Assembly: GCA_029255685.2 (NCBI GenBank)
Contig: CM055318.2
Span: forward strand, 34,460,001-34,524,000
DNA: 64,000 nucleotides
Source of the DNA: Silene conica
Taxonomy: Eukaryota > Streptophyta > Magnoliopsida > Caryophyllales > Caryophyllaceae
Direction of reading: 5' to 3'
Shown here: one piece after another, positions 41,461-52,746 of the stretch
Numbering within the stretch: position 1 is the first letter of the stretch
Layout of the letters: each line of letters starts with the position of its first letter
Translations under genes and position numbers: made by a program
Notes under the pieces: generated by a model
Seen by the model: the letters and a program-made list of their open reading frames with translations, nothing else
Database searches by the model: none
Told to the model about the DNA's origin: nothing

Positions 41461-42012
41461 GTCTTAAGCTGGCCTCTGAACTTAATACGTGAGTTGTTTG
41501 TCATATATGGGGATATGCCTTAAGCTGGCCTCTGAGCCCTATATGTGTATGTTTGTCGTGTCTGGGACATGCCTTAAGCTGGCCTCTGAGTCCATACATG
41601 TATGATTGTGATCGCGTTGGAACATGCCTTAAGTTGGCCTCTGAGTCTGACGAGTAGAGCAGCTGCACAACGGGGTAGCTAAGGAACTGACACCTTGCCC
41701 GGAGTGCAGATGTTTGGTGCTAGAACATGCCTTAAGCTGGCCTCTGAGTTTAGTACCTTGTGATGTGGTGAAGGGACATGCCTTAAGCTGGCCTCTGAGT
41801 CCTTTACTTTTGGATGCTAGTCTATGCCTTAAGTTGGCCGCTGAGTCTAGTGTCTTGCTGATTGGCAGGTCCATGCCTTAAGTTGGCCTCTGAGTCCTTG
41901 TTTGCTGAATGTTTTGGTGTTTAGGTTATGTCTTAAGTTGACCGCTGAACCTTTACACTTGCTGATTGATTAGTATTAGGTTATGTCTTAAGTTGACCGC
42001 TGAACCTTTTAC
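41461..42012 (+). repeat. ~55-bp tandem repeat array in solo LTR G
   Basis: Ten copies of a core ATGCCTTAAGCTGGCCTCTG start near 41461, 41516, 41571, 41626, 41729, 41780, 41826, 41875, 41930 and 41985. The period is 46-55 bp with one double gap. Confidence 0.88.
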
Positions 42013-42774
42013 TTGCTGAATTTATCTGCTTGCCTTGAGTTGGTACGTGTCAGATATAGATAATGATAATGATGAGTAAATGAATGTTTGCTTGAGTTAT
42101 GGTTTGATCATCCAAGGCATTGGGTGACTCTTAGTTCGGTTTCATAAATAGTTGGACTGAAAGACCCCCCAACTGGGTAACCAGTAGGGAAACCGGCTCT
42201 CCTTCCTAACGGTTTATGAAGTTGGTTGAGAGCCGTGCACTAGAGTTTGCATGATAGTATGAGATCAGTGATGAGATGTTTATGCTTCACATGTTTATAT
42301 ATGTTGGAGTATTCTGTATTGTTTTATGTGTTACGTGTTGTCACAAAAGGTGGCTAGGAGAACTCTAGTCACTCCCCACTGATTGTGGCGTACATGTTTA
42401 CATGTATGTAGGTACATGACAGGTGGTTGCCAGAGGGTTGCAGGGAGCTAGCGAGCGATGATCCTATTCATCGATTGACTTACACGTTTACGTTAGCTAG
42501 ACTTAGTTTACATTTCAGTTTTGAGTGCCTGTAGGGATGTGCCATCCCAGGCTGATTGTATTTATATATTTTTACTTTCAGTTTCAGTTTTAATTCACCT
42601 CGCATGTTAGTTATGTCAAAAAGTTTTAAATTCCGCTGCATTTTTAGTATTTTGTATGTTTTATATTTCCGCTTTCGCGAGGGGTTGTACAGTGCAGGAC
42701 TAGGTTGGGGAGCTCTATCAATTGAGCAAGGTGAGCGGATTGACAAGAACATGGTGACACGATTCGTGGATTAG

Positions 42775-43774
42775 AAAATGGAGCGTAAATCGGAGAATGG
42801 TTCGTGTGTTTGGCGTCGGAGGATGGAAATTACCACTGCTGAGGGTAGCTCGACAAGTCAAAAGCCTAGTGTTGGCCAATTGAAGTTAATTAAACAGTAG
42901 CCGGGTTTTCAACCCCGTGCAATTTGTAACAGATAGTTACTTTTTGAACTTCTTGCTTTTGTTTTGAACTCGTTTTCTTTGGTTATCCGTAACTTAGACG
43001 TTAGACAGTTTAGCTTAGACACTTTTTATAGGCTACAGATAATTTTTGTGGTTTTTGGGATTTTTTTATTGAACTTTTTGCAGGTACAAAAGGCCGCATT
43101 CCAAGGAAAATACATAAAATTGTGTGCCCGCAGAAAAGTGCTCGATCGAGAGGTTATTCTTCTCGATCGAGCTGATATCGAGCAAACAGGCTCTCGATCG
43201 ATGGAAGATGTTATCAATCTAGAGAAAGGGAGACAAAGGGACAGCAATCTCTCGATCGAGAGGTTAAGGTTCTCGATCGAGAGGATCTCGGCCAAAAAGT
43301 CCTCGATTGAGAGGAATTTTCTCTCGGTCGAGAGACTTATCGGGTTATAAGTACTCCTTTTCCCCCTTTCCTCTTTCATTTTTCTCGATCGGGACTTCTA
43401 GTTCATCATATTTTTTTCGATTTTTCTGCTATTGTACCTGAAATTTGTTGTTTATTTGCCCAAATATTTACTACAATCATTTACCCATACTATCATTGTT
43501 AGTAATTAATCAAAAGCCCCATCAAAAAACCCCCTCTTCCGTGTTTAATTTGAAATTTCAGCATTCTAGGGTTTGAGTTCGATTTTTTTCGAATTCTTTG
43601 TTTAATTGCACTCTTGTGGGTAATTTCAACATCAAGTAAGTCCTCCTTGCTTTCTTTTCATTAAATGTAACCCCCATTTCCCACTATTTTGATTTTAGGG
43701 TTCTTATGATAAAGAAAGGTTGGATTTTTGATAAACACTAGCTTAATTCGTTTCTATCTTGATGTTTTGTAGTC
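42775..43774 (+). other. Element F region between gag-PR stop and ORF1
   Basis: Non-coding. It has a splice-acceptor-like TTTTTGCAG|GTACAA at about 43076-43090 followed by palindromes at 43141-43332. A possible intron (GTAAGT at 43636, TTTTGTAG ending 43772) lies directly before the ORF1 ATG at 43775. Splicing to a subgenomic message is inference. Confidence 0.5.
43141..43332 (+). repeat. CTCGATCGAG palindromes after the F gag-PR stop
   Basis: Pairs start at 43141/43162, 43251/43272 and 43302/43323, all with 21-bp offset, plus a single unit at 43193. The cassette is 367-558 nt past the stop; E has GGTCGGTCGACC pairs 415-518 nt past its stop. Confidence 0.92.
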
Positions 43775-45827
43775 ATGGAACATGCTTATCCTTCCCCCGC
43801 TCCTGAACCAGCTGTTGACACCGCTGTCTCGAGGTCCGAAACCGAGCAACCCAATGTTGTTCATGCTGAAACCGCCATGGCTGTTGCTGAGACGGTGTCT
43901 ACCGACACTGGGGTTGTTTCCGAGGGAATGTTAGTTGTTGGTTCCTCTGCTACCGCTGGTACTGTTGCCACTAGGGCAACATCTGCTACCTCTTCTATTT
44001 TAGTGGAGGATGAAGAGTGGGAATCAGAGGATGACACGGATGATGATGAGGATGCGGTCGAGCCTCGGCCAACTGTTTTTTCTTTGTGTGCTATGGGTAA
44101 GGTCCCACGGTATCCTAACCCCCGACTAGCACCACCTCTTCCTCGACCTAGGCCTCCTACTCCTTCCACTCAGATTACCGTTACTCCCGAGACGGGTACT
44201 TCTTCTTCCGGGGTTGCTTCTGCTGACCCCCGTGTTACTGAGGCCGTTTCTACTGAGCCTCATGCTGATGAGCTCGCTTATTCTGGGGCTATTATTGTTG
44301 CTGGAGGGACAGACCTCACCTCTCTACGAGGGCTACATGAGGTACATTTTATTTCTGCAGATCACCGGACACGGTTATCCGCTCTTTTACCTGTTCCTCT
44401 TACTCCTACCCGTTTCCTTTCTCGGACTGACCTAAAGACCTAGGTATTTATGAGGAGGTTTGTAGTCTCTTAAACGGGATGAGGATGGCAAGCCTCATCG
44501 GGATGGGGGAGCTCACTTTAGACCGTTTCAACTATGAGTTTTTCAGCTCCTTCTCAATTTGACCCTGACGATATAGACAGGACCACAGTAGTCGCTGCAT
44601 TTCCTTTAGACTCTTTAACGAGTCGCAGGAGTGGACCTTAGCCAGGTTTGGGGTGGTACTAGGCCTCGTTAGTGATGGACCCCTAAAGCCTCGTAGGAGG
44701 CTCGTCCCTCAGCTTTGGGCCGCTCTTTCTCACACCGAGTACACTACTCGGAAGGGGGGCCCATGTCCATATACCTGCCCCACGCTACTTTTTCCGAATC
44801 TTAGGAGAGACTATTCTTGGGCGACTTGAGCCCAATAACATCACAACACTGAGCTAGCGATTATAGCCGGGTACCTGAACATCGATTCACGTTCCCCGTT
44901 TGTGCTTATCATTTCTTACCTCGTAGCTCAGTATTGGGTGGGATTGGGAAGAGGTCAAGACTGCTGTGGTCTGCGGTGGATTAGTCACTAGGATTGTCCG
45001 CCACCTCTACCCCACTTTCCTTGAGATTACCCGACTGGTAGGAGAGATTGGTCGTCTCGATATAGAGGCTATGATTGTCTTCCAAGGGCTAGACGGCATG
45101 ACGTGGAAGATTTGTAGCTTCCCGTCTGTTACCTTACCTTGCTCCACACTTCCCCGTCTCCTACTGCTCCCTACTGCTACAGGAGCGCGACCGACTCCGC
45201 TTACCTACCACCTCACCTTTACCACCGCACCCCCTCTCTTCTTCTAGCAAGAAGAGGAAGCGGGAGATTGGGCAGTCTTCCCAGTCTCCTACTCAGACCC
45301 AGACTCAGACTGGACCCACGTCCATGTCCACGCCCATGTCCACGCCCATGTCCACGTCCACGCCCGCGTCCACCCCTCGCCTTCTATCCATCTCCATACC
45401 TACATCAACTCCTACACCTACCCCTACTCCTTCTGGGACGGTTTATCCGCCCAATTTTATTTGTCCTCCTGCCCTTGAGGCACATGCGGTCACGGATCAA
45501 GGGCGTCGTGATCCTTTGCTTGTTGAGATGTGCAGGTACATGACTGACATGCGACGGGAACAGGCTTTGGCCGTGTTCCCTTTCTATGAGTACCACATCA
45601 GAGCGGAGCGTCCCATCCCTATAGGCTGGCCGCATCCCCCATTCTACCGTTACCCAGAGGGCGTGTACCCTCCACTTCCTTCGTCCGAGTCCGACGAAGA
45701 GGTTGAGGAGACACCGTTACAGAGAGAGATACGGTTACGCGCTGAGGCGGCAGCGAGGAGAGATAGACGAGAGGAGGAGCAGGATCCATTATACGACACG
45801 GAGGAGGCACCCGGAGACGATTATTAG
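43775..45827 (+). pseudogene. ATHILA ORF1-like gene of element F, broken
   Basis: ATG 43775 opens a 222-codon frame: a Thr/Ala/Ser-rich N-terminus, an acidic patch (EDEEWESEDDTDDDEDA, about residues 78-94), a proline-rich stretch, then HEVHFISADHRTRLSALLPV and TPTRFLSRTDLK. A frameshift at about 44435 moves the homology to another frame (LGIYEEVCSLLNGMRM, MGELTLDRFNYEFFSSF). More stops follow, and a last frame (45324-45827) has a threonine/proline repeat, FYEYHIRAERPIPIGWPHPP and an acidic end. The middle resembles the ATHILA ORF-1 family, known downstream of pol in Athila elements. The function is unknown; env-like roles have been proposed for that position. The assignment is from recalled family features and is moderate. 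Confidence 0.6.
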
Positions 45828-45939
45828 AGGCTCCCTTAGTTTGATACTGGTTTGAGATAGCCAATTTTTTAAGTACCGTTTTCCCTTCTTTTTTCCATCT
45901 TTTTAGTTTTTTTTTTCTTTTACTGCTTTCTTTTTGGTT

Positions 45940-46070
45940 TAAACGGGGGTGTCCACCGTCGACAACAGTGTATAATCCCCTCGCCGCGGGTGCTCTCACG
46001 AAGAGGTAAACGGCTGGCCAAAGTGTTGCTCCATTCCCATGGGCAGGGATCGAACCCCTGACCTCATCTT
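45940..46070 (-). repeat. Possible SINE fragment with Pol III B-box-like sequence
   Basis: The minus strand has GGTTCGATCCC (46046-46056), matching the tRNA B box, followed by a GC-rich body. No clear A box lies upstream, so this would be a 5'-truncated tRNA-derived SINE. A chance match is possible. Confidence 0.3.
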
Positions 46071-46160
46071 TTACTGCTTTCTAGGGTCATGTATTAGGTT
46101 GCTTAACCCATCTCCCATCATGTTGTTGGTTACCTATGAAGACAATGAGGGCGTTGCCTG

Positions 46161-46178
46161 TTTTGGTTTGGGGAGGGT
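46161..46178 (+). other. PPT-like sequence inside element F
   Basis: TTTTGGTTTGGGGAGGGT, about 1.48 kb upstream of the true PPT (47641-47660). It corresponds to 16495-16509 in E. Confidence 0.55.
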
Positions 46179-46824
46179 AATGCATCCTTTTGCGTCTGGA
46201 TTTGCATTATGTTTGCATTCACGTTTATTGCTTTATGTAAATTTGAAAAAAATCAAAAATATCACGTTTATTTTTGTATCTAGTCGAGTCGGATTGGAGT
46301 TTACCGATGATGATATAGCGCTTTATAGTCATTTGTTTGCCATGCCTTGCCATTTCACATTCCGCTTAGTGAGACTTAGAGCGATATCTCGAATTTTGTT
46401 ATGGAAATTTGTGTTGGACAACTAGACTTGACTCGTAATTTTGGCAACCTACTTCACTTTTTGAGTTTTAGAGCCTTAAACTGGTAACATTCATGACCGG
46501 TTATTTTAGGATTGTGAGTATTACTCCCTACATTTTATGTTTTGCATGTGTATGAGTTTTGATTTCTTATTGCCTACACGCATCGGCTAGAGGTCGGAAT
46601 TACACGTTTGAAGGACTATTGAATCTCCCTTTTCTCGTTTTGCCCATTCAACTCCACATTAAGCCATAACTGCCTTCTTGTCCTTAACTACATCCCACAC
46701 TTAGCCTACATTGTGCCGAGCTAGGTGGTAGTAGAGGAATTGTCACTTTGTATCAGTTTTGGCTCGTTTTCAGATGTCTTGGAGTGCGTGCAATGGAGAA
46801 TTTCAGGGAAGCATTGTGTAGTTG

Positions 46825-46921
46825 CTCGATCGAGCAAGTTGCTCGATCGAGAGCTTTATTAGGTCGATCGAGAAGCTTGCAAGAAAAATCCTCGACCGAC
46901 TGGAAATTTTGGTCGATCGAG
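46825..46921 (+). repeat. CTCGATCGAG palindromes upstream of the F 3' LTR
   Basis: Units start at 46825, 46842, 46863, 46891 and 46912 (offsets 17, 21, 28, 21). An A-rich purine tract follows at about 46945-47050. E has its own pair and purine tract at the matching place. Confidence 0.9.
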
Positions 46922-47640
46922 GAATTGGAGGTATGTTGCCCAACAGCCGAAAAAAAAGGAAAAAAAGAGAAAAATGTTGATGATTGAAAAAACAAGGGAT
47001 CAGAAGAATAATGTTGAAAAAAACGAAAAAAAAAAAAAGAAAAAAAAAAGAATAATTCGGTTGGAAGTTTTATCGGGATTAGTGATGTGTTTGCCTAGTC
47101 ATTTAAGAGGCATTGAGTTTATTTTAGGGTCGGAAGATCGGGATACGTTTTATTAGGTTTGTTAGGTTCTAGCTTGGCTTCAACCCCCACATTTCCATAC
47201 ATGTCTTGCCTTTTCTGTCCTACTTAGCCTCACATTCCCATAATTTGCAATAGTTCGGCGTGTAATTGACATTGACGGTGGTTGTGCGTGCGTACGGTGC
47301 TTGAAAATCATTATTCATATTAGTCTAGCATGCATGATTTGTTGGTCGTAGTCTAGGTGAGAGATTGTATTTTCTTCTCCCCTTTTACATATATCATCTC
47401 GCCTTTTGCTTTGTTGAGAGAAGAGAGATCCCGGAAGAGTCCGAAATTATACGAGTCTTGCAAGGTCGAAAGTCTAACATGTTTTCCATGATATGAATGA
47501 ATTTTTTCGCTCTTTTCTAAGCTTTGTAGTGGTTAATTTTGTGCATTAAAGTGGTTTGGCATTGACTATTAGTAGCTCTGAGTTTTACTCCATTCCATTA
47601 GGTCCGTTAGTTTGCATTTAGTTTGCTTGAGGATAAGCAA

Positions 47641-47660
47641 AGGTTTGGTTTGGGGAAGTT
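47641..47660 (+). other. Polypurine tract of element F
   Basis: TTTGGTTTGGGGAAGTT directly before LTR start TGATACGTGC, nearly identical to that of E. Confidence 0.87.
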
Positions 47661-48095
47661 TGATACGTGCATATATTATAGACTTTTTAGTCCCTTTTTG
47701 GCACGCATTTCTATGCAATTGAGTGGTTTTATATCGCTTTATGCCCCGAATAGGCTACTTTGTGTTTGTGTTGCTATTTTGTAGATATGAACCGGATTGT
47801 AGCAGAAATCAAGTCTTTCTACCTCAAGTATCGCATTTTGTTAGAAGATGGAAGAATATAAGACGGATACTTGTGCATGGAGAAGCATGAAGGCTGCCGT
47901 TGACCACAAGGAAGACAAGTCAATCATTTAGAGCCCAATCATAGACCAATCGAGGAGCAAAAGTCTCGATCGAGTTGTCGTGTGCTCGATCGAGAGGAAT
48001 TGAGAGTCAAGAAGACTCGATCGACATTTTTTTCAGTCGATCGAGTAGCTGAGCTGTGAAGAAGTCGATCGAGAGGTGTTAAAGGACCGACATCA
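47661..48095 (+). repeat. 3' LTR of element F with a large internal deletion
   Basis: The first ~417 bp match 35383 onward through GTCGATCGAGAGG, then jump to the last ~20 bp of the LTR (TGTTAAAGGACCGACATCA). About 1.1 kb is missing. Palindromes start at 47965/47985 and 48016/48036 (offset 20) and 48064. Confidence 0.87.
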
Positions 48096-49844
48096 ACAAC
48101 CAATGTGGTGGTGGTAATTAGGTGCAAAACATAACAGGAAAATGGGTACATGGGGGCTGCTTTGTGTCGTTTTTGGGTGTTTAAAGGGAGATAATTTACA
48201 TCTAGGTTGGTGTTTGATGCTTTCTAAGCTAGAGGTGACCACCATGGTGCTTAGGTGGTGGCCTTAGGTGTTGGGTGCTGACTATGGTGGCCGAGGGGAC
48301 AGAAATAGGGTGCGGATATCTGAACAGGGGCAGGGAGCATATTTGGGACAGATGGTTTAGTGGGGTCTGTGTGACGGTTATAGAGAAAATGAGGCAGGTA
48401 GAGGACCACTACTGGAACCATCGTGGCTCAGTGGTGACAACGGTGGTGGCAAAAGGTTGTGGTGGGCCTGGTGGCGAGAGAAAAAGATGTGGAAGAGAGG
48501 GAGCTGAAGTGGGTGCTGGAAAACAGAGTACAAGGGCGTGTGTGCGTGCTAGTTGGGTAGTCGGTGGTGGTAGCTTTGGTGGGTTTAGGTTGTGGCCAAA
48601 AGGTGGAATGAGTGGTTTGTGGTATGGGTTATAGTTTAGGACAGTTAGTGGTGGTCGTGGGTGGCTTGATTGGTGGTGGTGATGCTGCGAAGTTGTGAGG
48701 TGCAGGGTTGCGTTTTAGGGGGCTGGTCTGATTGTGATGTTGGTGTTATATGTCATTATTTAACACATAATTTTATATTAGGAATAATTATAATTATTGT
48801 TCCGTGTTTGTTTTATTTAATTAAGTTTATGCATAAGTTAAGTTGATATGGAGTACGAGTAGTTATTAGAATAATTAGTGATCGTATATTATTGTTAATT
48901 GTTTAGGTAAGGAGTTGAAGTGTAATATTCTGGTTGTGGTTGGATATTGGCTGCATGTTTGGGTTATCTTGTTATCTAGGTAGGATATACCTACTCGATC
49001 TCGGTTTAATATGATTATCTTGGTTGGTGTATTACATGTAATGTGATGATTGGTTGGATTAATTGTTGATTATTGATATTGGCATCAGATGGTTTTGTTA
49101 TACATAATGGCATGAGAGAGTGTTGCTTATTATCATTGGCATGAGTATTGCATTATTTATTGGCACGATTGAATAATAGTATTGTTGCATTCATGAGCCT
49201 GGCAGATGCATTGGTTATTGAAATGAGATATGGAATGTATATTGTTTCGATATAAGTCCAGGGTGGTTCTGCAGACCAGGCCTGGTGTCTTCAATTGTTA
49301 TGCTGGTGATCAACGACGGTCGATGATACTCTGCCAGGAGGTTCGGTCAGGGTGGGAGTTACGGGTTGTGATTTGAGTTTTGGTATTGATTGAGCTCAAT
49401 AGTGGCATGACATTTGCATATTCATTTATTGTACCTTGATAGTTATCCTACTCAACTGCAGTGTTGACCGTGTATTCGTGTGACACCTGTGAGGATCCGT
49501 AATGGGGAGCAAATTTTTGACAGGTTTTGAGTTAGCTGTTTTAGGTAGCTCATGGGGAAGCATGAGGATGTTGACTTGCCTACCTAAATGATTAGCCCAC
49601 TTTGTCAGACTATCACGATGTAGCTTTGTAATTTAATGTTTCTTTTGTAGCAGTTTTGTAATTTGGAACTTCGGTTGAGTTACGTAAATTGTAATAGTAA
49701 AAGCTTAAATTTAATCAGTTCTTATATAAAGTACTTTGGTTTGTTTACCTTGTTATTCACTACCTCGATCGTTCCGAGATGGTAACAACTCTATTTATTA
49801 GAGAATGTCTTGATAAAGGCTCTGAAATAAATGGGGGTGTTACA
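48096..49844 (+). repeat. 3' LTR of element J, second part
   Basis: It continues the J LTR after F and the duplicated ACAAC, and ends GGGGTGTTACA at 49844. The last ~540 bp match 31126-31671. Net J 3' LTR length is about 2.7 kb. No palindrome cassette of the types above was found in it. Confidence 0.8.
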
Positions 49845-52723
49845 GAGGTAATGGAAAGACGTTGGATAGGAAAATGATTTCCACCAAAAAATATTAGAAC
49901 GGATATTGATTACACCGTGTTCTTTGTTTTATCAACGAGAACGACCGGTTTTAGAGATTAATCGGTCTCTTTTGTATATTAAGATGGTTGGTCAAACCTA
50001 ACCACTCTCTTTGTTAATCTACGAGAACGGTCAAGCAATAACAGTTCTCTATTGTTATCCTATATGCCGCCCAAAATAAAAATTAAAAAGAGACCAGTTC
50101 TGCTATCAACCGTTCTTAAAGGGGCGTTAGACTCGGAATTTCATTTCATGAATAAATTCACTTTGTTATTCGACCAAGGTGAATTGTTGATCGACCTTCT
50201 TCCGGCTGTCGGTCGACACATCTACACATTGTCGATCGATCTGTGAAGACGGATAGACGACGAATTTTTTCTTACTTTATTTCTTTTTTGGGTTTTAGTA
50301 TAAAAGTTGTAATCAATATATATAATTAAAGGAAGCTTTTTTCGAAGCGCGTGGTAGTCTCCAATCTTTACAAAAAAATTATTATTAATAAATAATTATT
50401 TAGTTACCATTTTCCAATTAGAATTAGGAGATAATTTAATTATTTATAGGTTTTCTATTAGAATTAGAAAATTAAAAACTAGATAATTAAATAATAATTA
50501 TGCTAATGAAATAAGATAATTTCTTTAATTAACTAAAAAGGAAATAAGATAAATGTCAAATATATTATATTTTAGAGGAATCCAAAAAATGTCAAAATTT
50601 CAATTTGAGGACTATAAATATAAATATTAAACACCAGAATGATATAGATAGGTCAAGTGGAATAATTGTGTGGATGACATGTATTTTAAATAAGTATTGA
50701 AATGTATTTCATAAACAACAAAATATTTGTCCTTGTATATTTTTACATTATTCTTTACCAATGGGACATTGTTCTATAGAGTGACATAACTTTTACGGGG
50801 GTCGGGTAGATATGCTTTGAGAGAGGAAGTAAGTGTCTTCAGGAGTAAGGTTATTTTCCGACGTTTAAGTGCGTGATTTTTCCGACGTTTAAGTGCGTGA
50901 TTTGAGTAGTACAGGCAAATAGCTAGGTCGGGGTTGTCCAGGGATACAATTGTTTCGGTTACCAAATTATGATTTAAGGAGTATAAATATAAATATAAAT
51001 AATAAAGAACACAATAATGTAGGTGAGTTAAGCAGAATAATTGTGGTGATGAGATGAAATGTAAGTGGGTATAAGAAATTATTCATAAATAACAAACTAA
51101 TGACAAATAAATGGTGTTTCCGAGACGGATAAAGTAAGCCGTAAAAAATCAAAATTATTGTTTAATTAGTATTAGATTATAGTTTATTATAGTTTATATT
51201 TCTCTTTTTTCCTCCATATTTTCAACTTATTCTCTACAGTGGGACGTTGTCTTATAGGGTAGGGGTTGATTTAAATTTGAAGTGTCGATTTTTTAGGGAT
51301 GGATAAATCTCGAGGAAGTAGGTATGTAGTTTCGGAGATAGGATTATTCTCCGACGTTTTAAGAATTTGATTTGAATTGTACATGAAAATGTATACCTGT
51401 TAGGATTCTTTAGAGATACTGTTGATTTTGTTGGTCAAGTTGGATATATAGTTAGTTGAGAAGGGTAAGACGAATACTTAGATGGTGTCGGAAACGATAC
51501 GTATGTACTAAGGCAATGATTAGAACAACTGAGAAAATAGGTAGATAAATTTTATTTCAAAGTTCTATTTTATGAAAATAACATAGACATAGATGTTGTA
51601 AAAATAGGTTCAAAATATATGAGGTAACATTTATATAAACTCAATTTTGAATGTTATAGGGCGAGGGTTGACTTTAAATTGGATGTGTAGTTTTTTATGA
51701 GTAAGGGTTGATAGGTCTTGAGGGAGGAGGTAAGTGTCTTATGGGGTACGATTACTTTCTAATATTGAAGAGTGTAATTTTAGTAATACAAGTAAATGTC
51801 GGCAGACTCGGGATTTCAGGAATACATTTTGCAATTGTTTTTGATGGTTAAGGTGGTTAGGTGTGTGAGAATAATATTCGACGGGTAGAATTACTCCCTG
51901 ACGTTTACCGTGTGATTTAAGAGAGAAAAATATATTCATATTCTTAATAATATTTTTACCCTTTACCAAAAAAAAATATGTTCATATGCGAGGATGAGTT
52001 ATTTAGGATATGGATATGGTTAAGGTTAATTTTGATGGGTTTGGTTGTTTAGTCGGGTGGAAAGGGTCGAATATGGAAAAAAATCGATAACGTGAGATAT
52101 TGATTACAGAAGGTAAAGAAATAAATTTTATTTGAAAAAGTGTATAATATGATAATAAGAATCGACGAATAGTATAAATATAGGATAAAAACGTTTAAAA
52201 TATCATGTGTATAAACTCAATTTTATTTCTTTGTTAAACATAAAACTAAACAGTTAAATGTTACACTTCCTTCAATCCAATCGAATACTCCCTTTAGTAG
52301 GAGAATAAATTTTAATGTGGAATGACTTTATAGTGTTTTTGTATCAGTGTTTTTGGAAATATTTAGGGGTGTTCATGCCTAAAAAGATATTGTAATGTGG
52401 ACTTTTAGTTGCAATTGTATAATTATTAATATAAGAAATAGAAGAAGATATTTATATCAATTATTTTACCAAGTATAAAAGGAAAATATTGAACTAAATT
52501 GTATAAAAGTAAAATGTTTGAACATTGGGTAAGAATGGAGGAAGAATATATTATGTCAATATAATATCATTAACCCATTTTTTGCAACTAAAATAAGATG
52601 GACAAAACATTATAGTTACAACTTATTTTAATATCCGTGCGCGTGCAAGAAAACTAGTATTTTAATTAGGTTAGACATTTTTTTATACTAGAAGACTCTT
52701 CTGAACAATACTACGTTAAACTC
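49845..52723. other. Non-coding flank between J and the MULE (copy 1)
   Basis: AT-rich DNA with no recognisable gene. A 64-codon frame at 50052-50246 has no family I know, and is repeated intact at 55006-55200 only because of the duplication. A short direct repeat TCCGACGTTTAAGTGCGTGATTT-like occurs twice at about 50857-50903. Confidence 0.6.
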
Positions 52724-52725
52724 AA

Positions 52726-52746
52726 AAAAAAGACCAAGTTACCCTT
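52726..52746. repeat. MULE left terminal inverted repeat, copy 1
   Basis: AAAAAGACCAAGTTACCCTT, matching in inverted orientation 61627-61648. Exact element ends are uncertain. Confidence 0.5.

Larger units (their letters stand above)
39726..42691 (+). mobile_element. Element G: solo LTR of a Tekay-type chromovirus (2966 bp)
   Basis: It starts TGTAACATCCCGCATTTTCG and ends GGGGTTGTACA, with perfect target duplication GTGCA at 39721-39725 and 42692-42696, inside the protease tail of F. No PBS, PPT or coding sequence is present, so it is a solo LTR left by recombination between two LTRs. It contains a palindrome-block array (40771-41155), a 55-bp tandem array (41461-42012), and a direct repeat flanking the latter (GGGAAACCGGCTCTCC at about 41334 and 42189). 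Confidence 0.93.
35383..48095 (+). mobile_element. Element F: decayed Athila-like retrotransposon with ORF1-like gene
   Basis: 5' LTR 35383-36935, tRNA-Asp-type PBS, leader hairpin, broken gag-PR, an ATHILA-ORF1-like region and a shortened 3' LTR 47661-48095. The flanks are AAAAC (35378-35382) and ACAAC (48096-48100), a 5-bp target duplication with one change, inside the 3' LTR of J. There is no RT or integrase. LTR divergence over the shared ~420 bp is roughly 5 percent by eye, so it is older than D and E. Solo LTR G is nested in the end of its PR frame. Confidence 0.88.

Noticed and set aside
45139-45543. Frame with a PRPCPRPCPRP repeat
   Set aside because: It is an off-frame reading of the threonine/proline repeat of the F ORF1-like gene.
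46046-46056. A complete tRNA or SINE gene
   Set aside because: The B-box-like sequence has no A box or cloverleaf around it; kept only as a low-confidence SINE fragment.
50190-50240. TCGACC and TCGATCGATC motifs as another cassette (also 55145-55195)
   Set aside because: Units are irregular in sequence and spacing; no pair with a constant offset.
50052-50246. 64-codon frame, identical in both duplicates (55006-55200)
   Set aside because: Identity follows from the recent duplication. No known domain, no start context or neighbours supporting a gene.
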